This document shows, piece by piece, positions 7,266 through 15,009 of a stretch of 20,257 bases of DNA. A program made the position numbers and the translations under genes. This DNA is from Pseudomonadota bacterium. GTDB lineage: Bacteria; Myxococcota; Polyangia; Polyangiales; Polyangiaceae. The notes under the pieces are model-generated. The model saw only the letters and a program-made list of their open reading frames with translations. It made no database searches and had not been told where the DNA came from. The stretch covers positions 1 through 20,257 of the forward strand of contig JAEZYO010000685.1 of the NCBI GenBank assembly GCA_023419055.1. The letters are read 5' to 3'. Each line of letters opens with the position of its first letter. Within the stretch, counting starts at the first letter, position 1.

Positions 7266-8575
7266 CGGGCGGCTCCCTTCTTCTCGTTCTTGAGCAGGCT
7301 CGTGATGTCGACGCCGATGGCGCGCGCGGTCTGCTCGAGCACTTCGGCGACCGCGGCCGGGAAGCTCGCGACCGCGCCGGTGAAGCTCGTGCCGTCCCCG
7401 CCGTCGACGACCGAGAGCTCGCCGATCTGCGCGCTCTCGACGCGCGCCACCGCGGCCTCCACGAACTCCCGCAGGTGCTGGAGCACGTAGAGCTCGCGAC
7501 CGTCCTGACCGCCGCTCTGCCAAGCTTGCGCGACCAGGGCGAGCGCCTCGGCCGAGGCCTTGCCGCGCTCGAGAACGGGCGCGGCGCTACCCCGCGCGCC
7601 GGCTTCGGACGCGAGGCGTTGCGCTTCGGCGGGCAGGAACACGTCACACTCGAGTCGCAGCTTCTCGAGCTCGGAGCGGAGGGCCTGAAGCTCCTGCTCG
7701 GCCTCGGCGCGGGCGGTTTGTGCCGCGACCTCCGCCTCGTTTTCGATGGCCTTGGCCTGAGCCTCGAGGTTCGCGAGCTCGGCGCGCAGCTGATTGCGCT
7801 TGGTCAGCACGGCCGCTTCTGCCTGCTTCTGCGCCGTTTCGGCGCGCTGCCGGGCGGCGGCCTGCGACTCGGCGATCGCCTGGTTCGCCGCGTTCTCGGC
7901 GTTCTGGGCGTCGCGGATCATGCGGGCGATGCGGGCGCGGCCGAGGTTGTTCAGGTAGCCCTGCTCGTCGGTCACGCTCTGCACCTTGAGCACGTCGAGC
8001 TCGAGCCCGAGCTTGTCGAAGTCGTCCTTGGCGTGCTTCACGAGCGTCTCGGCGAACTTCAGCCGATCCTCGTTCACCTCTTCGGGGGTAAGCTCCGCGA
8101 CCACCTCGCGCAGCACGCCCTCGAGAGTCTGCTGCGCGACGGCTCCGATCTGGCGCGGCGAGGCGGTGAGCAGGCGCTCGATGGCGTTCCTGATGAGCCC
8201 CGGATCGCTGCACACCTTCACGTTCGCGATGGCGTGCACCGTGAGCGGGATGCCGCCCTTCGAGTAGGAGTTCTGCACCTCGACCTGCACCGGGATGAGG
8301 CGCATGTCCATGCGGTTGACCTCTTCCAGCACCGGGATCCTGATGCCGCGCCCGCCGTGCAGCACCTTGTAGCCGACGGTCGAGCCGTCCTGCAGGCGGT
8401 GACTGCGCCCGCTGATCACGAGCACCTCGTTCGGCATGCAGATCACGAGGAAGCGCGAGACGAGCCAAAAGACGATCAAGAGCCCGATGACGAGCCCGAT
8501 GGCCGCCACCACGATCAGTGCCGCGAGCTCCGGCGAGGCGCCGAGCCCGGGATTTCGAGAAAGCTCCTCCGGCAT
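7262..8575 (-). CDS. Flotillin/SPFH-domain membrane protein (first copy)
   Basis: The protein has 437 residues. A hydrophobic transmembrane segment (about 18-43) is followed by ICMPNEVLVISG, the beginning of the SPFH domain (about 45-215). YSKGGIPLTVHAIANVK and ELTPEEVNED match the second copy closely. The coiled-coil region (about 220-335) is rich in Ala/Glu repeats typical of flotillin helices, and the C-terminus ends IGVDITSLLKN. This places it in the YqiK/flotillin branch that pairs with NfeD-like proteins. It lies 39 bases after the NfeD-like gene and overlaps the second flotillin by 4 bases (ATGA). No good Shine-Dalgarno precedes the ATG at 8575. Expected role: inner-membrane scaffold; no enzymatic function is implied. 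Confidence 0.93.
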   Translation of the reverse strand: MPEELSRNPGLGASPELAALIVVAAIGLVIGLLIVFWLVSRFLVICMPNEVLVISGRSHRLQDGSTVGYKVLHGGRGIRIPVLEEVNRMDMRLIPVQVEVQNSYSKGGIPLTVHAIANVKVCSDPGLIRNAIERLLTASPRQIGAVAQQTLEGVLREVVAELTPEEVNEDRLKFAETLVKHAKDDFDKLGLELDVLKVQSVTDEQGYLNNLGRARIARMIRDAQNAENAANQAIAESQAAARQRAETAQKQAEAAVLTKRNQLRAELANLEAQAKAIENEAEVAAQTARAEAEQELQALRSELEKLRLECDVFLPAEAQRLASEAGARGSAAPVLERGKASAEALALVAQAWQSGGQDGRELYVLQHLREFVEAAVARVESAQIGELSVVDGGDGTSFTGAVASFPAAVAEVLEQTARAIGVDITSLLKNEKKGAAR

Positions 8576-8614
8576 AGAGCGGAGGTTAGATGGACCCCCG
8601 CCGACTGTCGATGA

Positions 8615-9199
8615 TTACTCGGACAAGAATTCGCGTGACGCACGCGACACGTGGGCGGTCGTACCGCGCAGCTCTTCCACGACCACGAGATCGCCGTCCT
8701 TGAGCTTCTCGTCGTCCGTCGAGGCCAGGAGATCGACGGTCTGACCGCGCAAGGCGATCCGGATCTTGCCACGCTTGCCCCGCTCGATCGGGATCAAGAC
8801 CCGCCCGACTTGGCCGATAGCGTCCGCGGCTTCGGCGCCGGACGAAACCTGGGTCCTGGACAGGAAGCGGAAGGTCAGGCTCGCGAGGCTCCCCGAGCCG
8901 AGCCCCATCATTGCGGCCACGACTCCGGTGACGAGCGGGCTCGCGAGCGACAGGAAGTGGAGCGCGCAGCCGACGAGACCGAAGGCCAAGAAGGCGAACG
9001 TCCAGAAGCGGATGGAGAGGAAGACCGCGACGACTCCGCCGTCTCCGTGAGCGTGGCCGCCGTGGTGATCGCCGTCGGCCTGGTCACCGTCGCCGTCGAG
9101 GTCGGACCCTTCCGCGTCGGCTCCGCTCGCGCCCATGACGAACTGGAGCCCCACCACGCCGAGACCCACGATCAACGCGGCCAGATAGAGCACGCCCAT
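8615..9199 (-). CDS. NfeD-like membrane protein with OB-fold tail
   Basis: The protein has 194 residues. One transmembrane segment (about 3-23) is followed by an Asp/His/Gly-rich segment (about 27-55). Two further hydrophobic segments follow (about 56-86 and 88-106). The soluble C-terminus (about 125-190) is compatible with the OB-fold of NfeD/YqiJ/YuaF proteins (GQVGRVLIPIERG and LKDGDLVVVEEL). Such proteins are encoded beside flotillins and interact with them at the membrane. The position directly upstream of two flotillin genes is strong contextual support. ATG 9199 was chosen; a GTG at 9202 directly before it is equally possible. The histidine/aspartate-rich stretch could bind metal ions and is not a standard part of the family, to my knowledge. 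Confidence 0.82.
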   Translation of the reverse strand: MGVLYLAALIVGLGVVGLQFVMGASGADAEGSDLDGDGDQADGDHHGGHAHGDGGVVAVFLSIRFWTFAFLAFGLVGCALHFLSLASPLVTGVVAAMMGLGSGSLASLTFRFLSRTQVSSGAEAADAIGQVGRVLIPIERGKRGKIRIALRGQTVDLLASTDDEKLKDGDLVVVEELRGTTAHVSRASREFLSE

Positions 9200-9253
9200 C
9201 ACGCTCGAGCTTACCCGAAAGTCCGCGTGCGCGGGTTCGGTCTTGGCGGTACG
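9200..9253. other. Short divergent intergenic region, nfeD-like / hemB
   Basis: Only about 54 bases separate the two divergent starts, so promoters for both would have to overlap here or lie inside the opposite gene. No convincing -35/-10 pair was found on either strand. Confidence 0.4.
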
Positions 9254-10231
9254 ATGCGCGCGATGCTCGTTCGACCCCGCCGGAACCGCCGTTCTCCTGC
9301 AATCCGAGGCCTCGTGCGCGAGACCGAGCTCTCACCCGGCCACCTGGTGCTCCCGCTCTTCGTCCAGGAAGGGGAGGGCAAGGAGACCCCGATCAGCTCG
9401 ATGCCGAAGCAGGCTCGGCTCAGCGTCGACCTCCTGGTCAAGAAGGCCCGCGAGGCGTTCGAGCTCGGGGTCCCCGCGGTGGCCCTCTTTCCGGCGTTGC
9501 CGGACGACGTGAAGGACCCTCTCGCGACCGAGAGCGCGAACAGCTCGGGCCTGCTCCAGCGCGCCGTGCGGGCCCTGAAGCTCGAAATCCCCGCTCTCAC
9601 CGTGATAACGGACGTCGCGCTCGATCCTTACTCTTCGGACGGGCACGACGGCGTGGTGGTCGACGGCCGCATCGACAACGAGCTCACGCTGCCCATCCTC
9701 GCCAAGATGGCGGTCGCCCAGGCCGCGGCGGGCGCGGACGTGGTCGCGCCGAGCGACATGATGGACGGACGCGTGGGCGCGATCCGAAAGGCGCTCGACG
9801 AGGCCGGCCACTACGAGGTGGGCATCTGCGCGTACACGGTGAAGTACGCCTCGTCGTACTACGGTCCCTTCCGCGAAGCGCTCGACTCGGCGCCGCGCTC
9901 AGGTGACAAGAAGACGTACCAGATGGACTACGCGAACGTGCGCGAGTGCGAGCGCGAGGTGCGGCTCGACGAGGCCGAAGGCGCGGATTGGCTGATGGTG
10001 AAGCCGGGCCTGCCCTACCTCGACGTGGTGCGCCGCGTGCGGGAGCTCACGCCCTTGCCGGTCGCCATCTATCACGTGAGCGGCGAGTACGCGATGCTGC
10101 ACGCCGCCGCGGAGCGTGGTTGGCTCGACTACGATCGCTGCTTGGTGGAGACGCTGACCGGCATGCGGCGCGCCGGCGCGGACATCATCTTCACCTACGC
10201 GGCGATCGACGCCGCGAAGCTCCTCGCCTGA
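9254..10231 (+). CDS. hemB: Delta-aminolevulinic acid dehydratase (porphobilinogen synthase)
   Basis: The 325-residue enzyme condenses two 5-aminolevulinate molecules to porphobilinogen in tetrapyrrole synthesis in the cytoplasm. Both active-site lysines are visible: K197 in YTVKYASSYYGPF and the Schiff-base K250 in WLMVKPGLPYLD. The substrate loop APSDMMDGRVGAIR (165-178) is intact. The metal region reads DVALDPYSSDGHDG (120-133). The cysteines of zinc-type enzymes are replaced by Ala/Asp, which marks the magnesium-dependent, zinc-independent class like that of Pseudomonas. The length matches the family (about 325-340). The start is ATG 9254; an in-frame ATG at 9263 is the alternative. An M20 deacetylase gene follows after 11 bases, apparently co-transcribed. 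Confidence 0.98.
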   Translation: MRAMLVRPRRNRRSPAIRGLVRETELSPGHLVLPLFVQEGEGKETPISSMPKQARLSVDLLVKKAREAFELGVPAVALFPALPDDVKDPLATESANSSGLLQRAVRALKLEIPALTVITDVALDPYSSDGHDGVVVDGRIDNELTLPILAKMAVAQAAAGADVVAPSDMMDGRVGAIRKALDEAGHYEVGICAYTVKYASSYYGPFREALDSAPRSGDKKTYQMDYANVRECEREVRLDEAEGADWLMVKPGLPYLDVVRRVRELTPLPVAIYHVSGEYAMLHAAAERGWLDYDRCLVETLTGMRRAGADIIFTYAAIDAAKLLA

Positions 10232-10242
10232 GCCGAGGGGCG

Positions 10243-11322
10243 ATGCTCCCGGAGTCGCTCTCGCTGCTCGCGCGCCTGGTCGCTTTCGACACTCGGAACC
10301 CCGAGGGTGACGAGGCGCTGGCGCTCGAGTTTTGCGCCGAGCTCCTGCGCGGCTTCGACCCCGACGAGCTCGAGCTCGAGAGCCTGCCGCGAAAGCGCGG
10401 TGGGCCGCCTACCGGCTGGGTTTACGCGCGCTTCGGCACGCCGCGCGTCGTCTTCAACGCGCACATCGACACCGTCCCCGCGAGCGGCGCCTGGAGCTCC
10501 AACCCTTTCGAGCTCCGGCGCGACGGCGATCGCGCGGTAGGTCTCGGAGTCGCGGACACCAAGTGCGGGATCGCGGCCTTTCTTACCGCGCTCGGTCGTA
10601 GCTCCCCGCGCGACGTGGCGGTGCTGATCTCGGGTGACGAGGAGCACGGCAACGAGGCGATGCAAGCCTTCCTCGCGCGCCGCCCGCTGGGCGAGGTGGA
10701 GCTCGCGCTGGTCACGGAGCCGACGGATGGTTTGCTCGCGACGGAGCACCGCGGGATCCTCTACTACGAAGTGAAGGCGAGGGGGCCCGGCGGGCACTCC
10801 TCCCAAGCGGACGCGCTGCGCGCTCCGGCCCTCGAGCTCGCGCGCGTCGCCGTGAAGCTCGGCGACTTCGCGGCCGCGGAGGCCGCGCGGGGTCAGGGCC
10901 TCTGCCTGAACATCGCCGAAATCAAGACCGGCGCAGCTTTCAACGTGATTCCGAGCGAGGCCCTGATGGTGGTGTCCGCGCGTCCGGCTCCCGGCGTGAC
11001 GTCGAGCTCGGTCCGGCGCGAGTTCGACCGGATCTTGCGCGAGGTGTCGCCCGATCTCGAGCTCGAGATCCGCTACGATCACTCGAGCTTTCGCTCTTCG
11101 AACCCGGAGCTCCTCTCGAGCTGGCTCGGCGGCGCCGCGCCGGCGCGCTCTTCGGTGCCTTTCTGGACGGAGGCGGCGATGTTCGAGGAGCGCGGGGTGA
11201 ACGCGGTGGTCTACGGCCCCGGCGCGATCGTGGAAGCTCACCGCGCCGACGAGGGGCTCGAGCTCGCCGCGCTCGCTCAGGCAGAGTCGCTGTTCGAGCG
11301 CGTGCTCGTCGCGCTCAAATGA
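10243..11322 (+). CDS. M20 metallopeptidase, acetylornithine deacetylase-like
   Basis: The 359-residue enzyme is of the M20/ArgE-DapE family, which cleaves N-acyl groups from amino acids using two metal ions. Metal ligands and catalytic residues are in place: H74-x-D76 (NAHIDTVP), bridging D105 (ADTKCGIAAF), catalytic E133 with E134 (SGDEEHGN), E159 (VTEPT) and H333 (VEAHRADE). The dimerisation-domain GPGGHSS (181-187) is present. The end GPGAIVEAHRADE resembles ArgE more than DapE, so arginine synthesis is the first guess; DapE or a related deacylase cannot be excluded. GAGGGG lies immediately upstream of ATG 10243. Its 3' end overlaps glnE by 8 bases tail to tail. Confidence 0.9.
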   Translation: MLPESLSLLARLVAFDTRNPEGDEALALEFCAELLRGFDPDELELESLPRKRGGPPTGWVYARFGTPRVVFNAHIDTVPASGAWSSNPFELRRDGDRAVGLGVADTKCGIAAFLTALGRSSPRDVAVLISGDEEHGNEAMQAFLARRPLGEVELALVTEPTDGLLATEHRGILYYEVKARGPGGHSSQADALRAPALELARVAVKLGDFAAAEAARGQGLCLNIAEIKTGAAFNVIPSEALMVVSARPAPGVTSSSVRREFDRILREVSPDLELEIRYDHSSFRSSNPELLSSWLGGAAPARSSVPFWTEAAMFEERGVNAVVYGPGAIVEAHRADEGLELAALAQAESLFERVLVALK

Positions 11323-14212
11323 CCACCCGATCGAAGGCTTCTCGCACCTCCGCCGTGACGTCGCGGTAGCGTTCGAGCAGCTGATCGAGCGCGCGTTCGC
11401 CTGGTCCGTCGCGGTACCCCATACGCCGCGCGAGCTGCGGGAGCCCGCGGGATCGTAGCTCCATCGACGACGAGCCCGCGCCTCGGAGCACGTGGATGCG
11501 CTGCTCGAGCCGGCGCAAGAACCGGTAGCCTTCGCGGAAGGCTTCGTAGTCGGTGCGGCCGAGGTAGCCCTGCTTGAACAGCGCTTCGAGCGCGTCGGAC
11601 GTGTCGGTCGTGCGCACGGCGGGGTCCCTGCCGTGAACCATCTGCAGCCACTGCACGGCGAACTCCACGTCGAGCAGCCCGCCGCGCCCGCTCTTCAAAT
11701 CGTAGCGATCCGATCGCTCGCGGCCGAGCTCCTTCTCCATCCGCGCGCGCAAGCGCCGGATCTCCTCGGCGGGCGGAGCCCCGCCGCCATACGCCGCGCG
11801 CTCGGCCACCTGGATGGCGCGCCCGCCGAGCGCACGATCGCCCGCGCAGAAACGAGCGCGGAGCAACGTCTGGCGCTCCCAGGCCGCCCCCGACCATTGC
11901 ACGCCTGGCCCGAGCTCGGGCGCGTCGTCGAGTGCGACCGCGTGGTAGCGCGCGAACGATTCGAGCGACGTGACGAGCATGCCCTGCGAGCCCGAGGGAC
12001 GCAGCCGCGTGTCGAGATCGTAGCCTGGGCCTGCCGCGTTGGGCTCGGACACGAGGTGGATGATGCGCTGCGCCTTGCGCGCGAAGTAGGCGCCTGCCTC
12101 GTCGGGACTCGGCGCCTTCTCCGGGTCGTAGATGAAGAGCACGTCCAGGTCCGAGCCGTAGCCGATCTCGCGCCCGCCGAGCTTTCCGAGCGCGATCACC
12201 GAGAGGCCCGAGCTCCCTGGTCCTAGCTCGAACTCCGCCGCGTGCGAGAGCTCTTCGTCCGCGAGCAGCGAGAGCAAGAGCGTCGCCTCGCGCATGCCGA
12301 GGGCCCCCTCGAGATCGGCCGCCGCCACCTCGACCATCACCCGGCGCTTTCCGATGCGGAGGCCCGTGACGAACGCCTCCTGGCGCTCGTACGGCTCGGC
12401 GTCGTCCGGGAGCGCGGCGAGCTGCGCGTGGATCTCACTCTCGACCGCGTCGCTCGGGTTGGTGATGCCGCCCGAGCCGAACAGCACGACGTCCGCGAAA
12501 TCGGGGCGCGCCGTCAGGGCCTCGCCCACGAACACGCTCGCGCCGAGGACGGAAACCAGGCGGCGGAGCGCGATGGGATCGTCCGCGAGCGCGGCCACGT
12601 AGGGGCCCGGTGAGAGGAAGCGCGCGAAGAACGATCGCAGGTACTGCGCGGCCTGCTCGGCGTCCGAAGACGTGGCGATGGCTTCGAGCACCCGCTCGGC
12701 GAGCGCCGGGTGGCGCTCCCGAGTCACGGCGCCGAGCAGATCGTCGGGGCGGCGTCCGAGCGCGAGCAGGTGTTCGGCCACGTCGGCGCTGCGATAGATG
12801 TCCTCGCCCGCGCGCGTGAGCTCGTCTCGGCCCGCGTCGAGCGCCGTCACCAGCCCGGCGTAGCGCGACGGTCGCGATGCGGGCCCGGAGTGCGGCGCGA
12901 GCGACTGGAACATGCGGTGAACATCGGCGCGCGCCTGCTCGAGCTCGCTCGAGAGCACCTCGGCCTTCGGCAGGCGCAGGCTTCGCGCCAGACGCTCGAG
13001 CTCGGGGCCGTCGGCGGGCAAGAGGTGCGTTTGCAGCCCGGTCATCCACTGGATGCGGTGCTCGACCTTCCTCAGCAGCACGTAGGCCGAGGCGATGCTG
13101 CGCGCCTCGCGGTCGCTCACGAGACCGCGGTTGCGCAAGCGAGAGAGCGCTTCGAGCGTGTTCTTCTCGCGCACGAGCGGCTGCTGACCGCCCCAGATGA
13201 GCTGCAGGCTCTGGACGAAGAACTCCGCTTCGCGGATACCGCCGAGGCCGAGCTTGAGATCGCGCGCGGCCGACGTGGAGAGCTCGATGCGCGAGCGGTT
13301 CACGAGGTCCGCGAGCCCGACGGCTATCTGGGGATCGACCTCGTGCCGGAACACGAACGGCGTCAAGACCTCGCGCTCGAGCAGTTGCCCGAGCTTGACC
13401 GAGCCGGCGGACCTCCTCGCTCGCAGGAGCGCGGAGCGTTCCCAGAGCCGGCCCCAGGTCTCGTAATAGCGCTCGGCGGCCGAGACCGAGTTGACGATGG
13501 GCCCCTGGCTGCCCTCCGGGCGGAGCCTGAGATCCACGCGCCAGATCAGGCCGTCCTCGCTCGGCGTGTCGATGATCTGGACCAGGCGGCGCGTCACGCG
13601 GGCCCAGTGCTCGTGCAGGCTCACCCGGCTCTCACCGTCGTCCGTGTCGTAGATGAAGATGAGGTCGATATCGGAGCCGGCGTTGAGCTCGTTGCCGCCG
13701 AGCTTGCCCATGCCGAGCACCAGGAGCTCCGAACGCTTGCCGTCCCCGCGGAGCGGCGCGCCGTAGCGCGACTCGGCTTCGGACTTTGCCTCGCGGAGCG
13801 CGAGCTCGAGCACGGCGTCGGCGAGGCGACTGAGCTCGAGGCTCGAGGTCTCGATGTCCGCGCCGCCGAGCGACGTCGGCAAGAGCTCCCTCAGGGCGAT
13901 GCGGGCCTTCTCGATCCAGACGGCTCGGCGAAATTCGGCGATCTGCTCCTCGGGCGAGTGACTCGTCTCGAAGGCGCCTCCGAGCAAGGTTTCGAACTCG
14001 CGCCGACTGCGTGGTCGACGAAACCCCGCGCGAGCGATCCGCGTCAGGCCCTCGAGCTGCCAGCCCTGTCGTGGCGTGAACGGCGGAAAAGCCGTCGCGA
14101 GGAGGACCGCGGGGAGCCTTTCGGGCTGATGGCCGAGCTCGCGCCTCAAGGATTCGGCGCGCTCCGCGTCGATGGTCCGGGCGAGCCCGGCGAGGTCCTG
14201 CAGGTGGAACAC
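11315..14212 (-). CDS. glnE: Glutamine synthetase adenylyltransferase/adenylyl-removing enzyme
   Basis: The 965-residue protein has the expected two-module structure (E. coli GlnE is 946). The N-terminal nucleotidyltransferase module carries LGMGKLGGNELNAGSDIDLI (166-185; D181 and D183), and in the family it removes AMP from glutamine synthetase. The C-terminal module carries ALGKLGGREIGYGSDLD (674-690; D688 and D690) and adds AMP. Conserved LRLRPEGSQG (228-237) and TRLRPSGSQG (735-744) follow each. PII-type proteins and glutamine usually control the balance of the two activities. The start is uncertain: GTG 14212 lacks a strong Shine-Dalgarno, and a different frame opens at TTG 14252 with a natural-looking N-terminus that reaches the same point. 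No glnA or glnB/K lies nearby. The gene has its own transcription unit, divergent from the metallophosphoesterase gene. Confidence 0.97.
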   Translation of the reverse strand: MFHLQDLAGLARTIDAERAESLRRELGHQPERLPAVLLATAFPPFTPRQGWQLEGLTRIARAGFRRPRSRREFETLLGGAFETSHSPEEQIAEFRRAVWIEKARIALRELLPTSLGGADIETSSLELSRLADAVLELALREAKSEAESRYGAPLRGDGKRSELLVLGMGKLGGNELNAGSDIDLIFIYDTDDGESRVSLHEHWARVTRRLVQIIDTPSEDGLIWRVDLRLRPEGSQGPIVNSVSAAERYYETWGRLWERSALLRARRSAGSVKLGQLLEREVLTPFVFRHEVDPQIAVGLADLVNRSRIELSTSAARDLKLGLGGIREAEFFVQSLQLIWGGQQPLVREKNTLEALSRLRNRGLVSDREARSIASAYVLLRKVEHRIQWMTGLQTHLLPADGPELERLARSLRLPKAEVLSSELEQARADVHRMFQSLAPHSGPASRPSRYAGLVTALDAGRDELTRAGEDIYRSADVAEHLLALGRRPDDLLGAVTRERHPALAERVLEAIATSSDAEQAAQYLRSFFARFLSPGPYVAALADDPIALRRLVSVLGASVFVGEALTARPDFADVVLFGSGGITNPSDAVESEIHAQLAALPDDAEPYERQEAFVTGLRIGKRRVMVEVAAADLEGALGMREATLLLSLLADEELSHAAEFELGPGSSGLSVIALGKLGGREIGYGSDLDVLFIYDPEKAPSPDEAGAYFARKAQRIIHLVSEPNAAGPGYDLDTRLRPSGSQGMLVTSLESFARYHAVALDDAPELGPGVQWSGAAWERQTLLRARFCAGDRALGGRAIQVAERAAYGGGAPPAEEIRRLRARMEKELGRERSDRYDLKSGRGGLLDVEFAVQWLQMVHGRDPAVRTTDTSDALEALFKQGYLGRTDYEAFREGYRFLRRLEQRIHVLRGAGSSSMELRSRGLPQLARRMGYRDGPGERALDQLLERYRDVTAEVREAFDRVVI

Positions 14213-14371
14213 GTTCCCGTAAGGTCGTAAGGGCCGCCTCGGGGTCCGTCAACCAGAGCAGGCGCGTTGCTCGGCCGATTGGCCAACGTCCCCTCGGCGT
14301 GGCAGGAGTTCGGAGACAACTGGCGACTGTCGACTTTCCCGGGTTGGGGCTACGGTGCCCCTCAAGATCCC
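14213..14371. other. Divergent intergenic region, glnE / metallophosphoesterase
   Basis: This 159-base spacer contains CGTTG (14265-14269) and CAACG (14284-14288) as inverted arms around TCGGCCGA and TTGGCCAA palindromes. A second symmetric pair, GACA-N9-TGTC, lies near 14316-14332. These might be operators for one or both genes, but GC-rich sequence makes such palindromes common. No clear promoter hexamers were found. Confidence 0.35.
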
Positions 14372-15004
14372 ATGCGGTTTCTCTGCGTCTCCGACATCCA
14401 CGGGCACTCGCGCGCTCTCGAAGCCGTCCTGCGCGACGCCGACGCCTTCGGTTGGGATCAGCTCGTCGCGTGCGGTGACCTGTGTTTCCCCGGCCCCGAT
14501 CCGCTCGGGGTCTGGAAGATCCTCGTCCAACACCGCGCGCTTTGCGTGCAGGGCCTCGGCGATCGTGCGCTCGCGCAGATCGATCCGAACAAGCTCGTGG
14601 CGGCGACCGAATCCGAGCAGAAGCGCCTCGCTCGCTTGAAGCAGGTTCATCAGGAGCTCGGTGAGATCATCATCGCGCGCCTGGGCAAGCTGCCGCAGAC
14701 CGCGTCGCTGCCGATCGAGTCCGGGCACACGATGCTCGTGGTCCACGGCTCGCCCGCGGATCCCGGTGAGCCCTTCTCGTTCGACATGACGGACGACGAG
14801 CTCATCGCCTTGCTCGGGGACGAGCCGGGCGATCTCATCGTGTGTGGCGGGAGCCACGTGCCCTTCGATCGCACGGTCGCCGACGTCCGCATCGTGAACG
14901 TCGGCTCCGTGGGCGAAGCGCCGGGAGGTGGCTTCGCCCACGCTGCCATCATCACCACGAGCCAGACCGGCGTGGGCGTGCAGTCGCTGGTCGTCGAGCT
15001 GTAG
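14372..15004 (+). CDS. Calcineurin-like phosphoesterase, altered metal site
   Basis: The 210-residue protein has the metallophosphoesterase order of motifs. Present are D8-x-H10 (SDIHGH), GD36 (ACGDLCFPGP) and VVHGS with H125. The usual GNH(D/E) is replaced by GLGD at 61-64, and the usual GHxH by GGSH at 159-162, so an Asn/His pair and one metal-binding His are missing. It may be a non-canonical or inactive member. The fold signature and a C-terminal NVGSVGEAPGGG (compare the N-P-G-S-x-x-P of YfcE-type enzymes) still place it in the superfamily. ATG 14372 was chosen because MRFLCVSDIHGH is the normal first strand; an upstream ATG at 14267 would add an unrelated leader. It is convergent with the signalling operon, with 5 bases between the stops. 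Confidence 0.8.
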   Translation: MRFLCVSDIHGHSRALEAVLRDADAFGWDQLVACGDLCFPGPDPLGVWKILVQHRALCVQGLGDRALAQIDPNKLVAATESEQKRLARLKQVHQELGEIIIARLGKLPQTASLPIESGHTMLVVHGSPADPGEPFSFDMTDDELIALLGDEPGDLIVCGGSHVPFDRTVADVRIVNVGSVGEAPGGGFAHAAIITTSQTGVGVQSLVVEL

Positions 15005-15009
15005 GTCGG

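Noticed and set aside
7266..7523. N-terminal extension of the second flotillin
   Set aside because: It reads as Arg-rich shadow sequence of the overlapping first flotillin; the ATGA junction at 7262-7265 is the natural start.
7475..8614. Plus-strand open frame opposite the first flotillin
   Set aside because: It is low-complexity Leu/Gly/Asp/His sequence mirroring the coiled coil; no start context.
12710..14230. Long plus-strand open frame (about 506 codons) opposite glnE
   Set aside because: Its composition is typical of antisense shadow frames, and GlnE motifs on the minus strand explain the region.
14316..14332. GACA-N9-TGTC pair considered as a LexA-type operator
   Set aside because: The arms are only four bases and do not match a known SOS box for this group; it is likely chance in GC-rich DNA.
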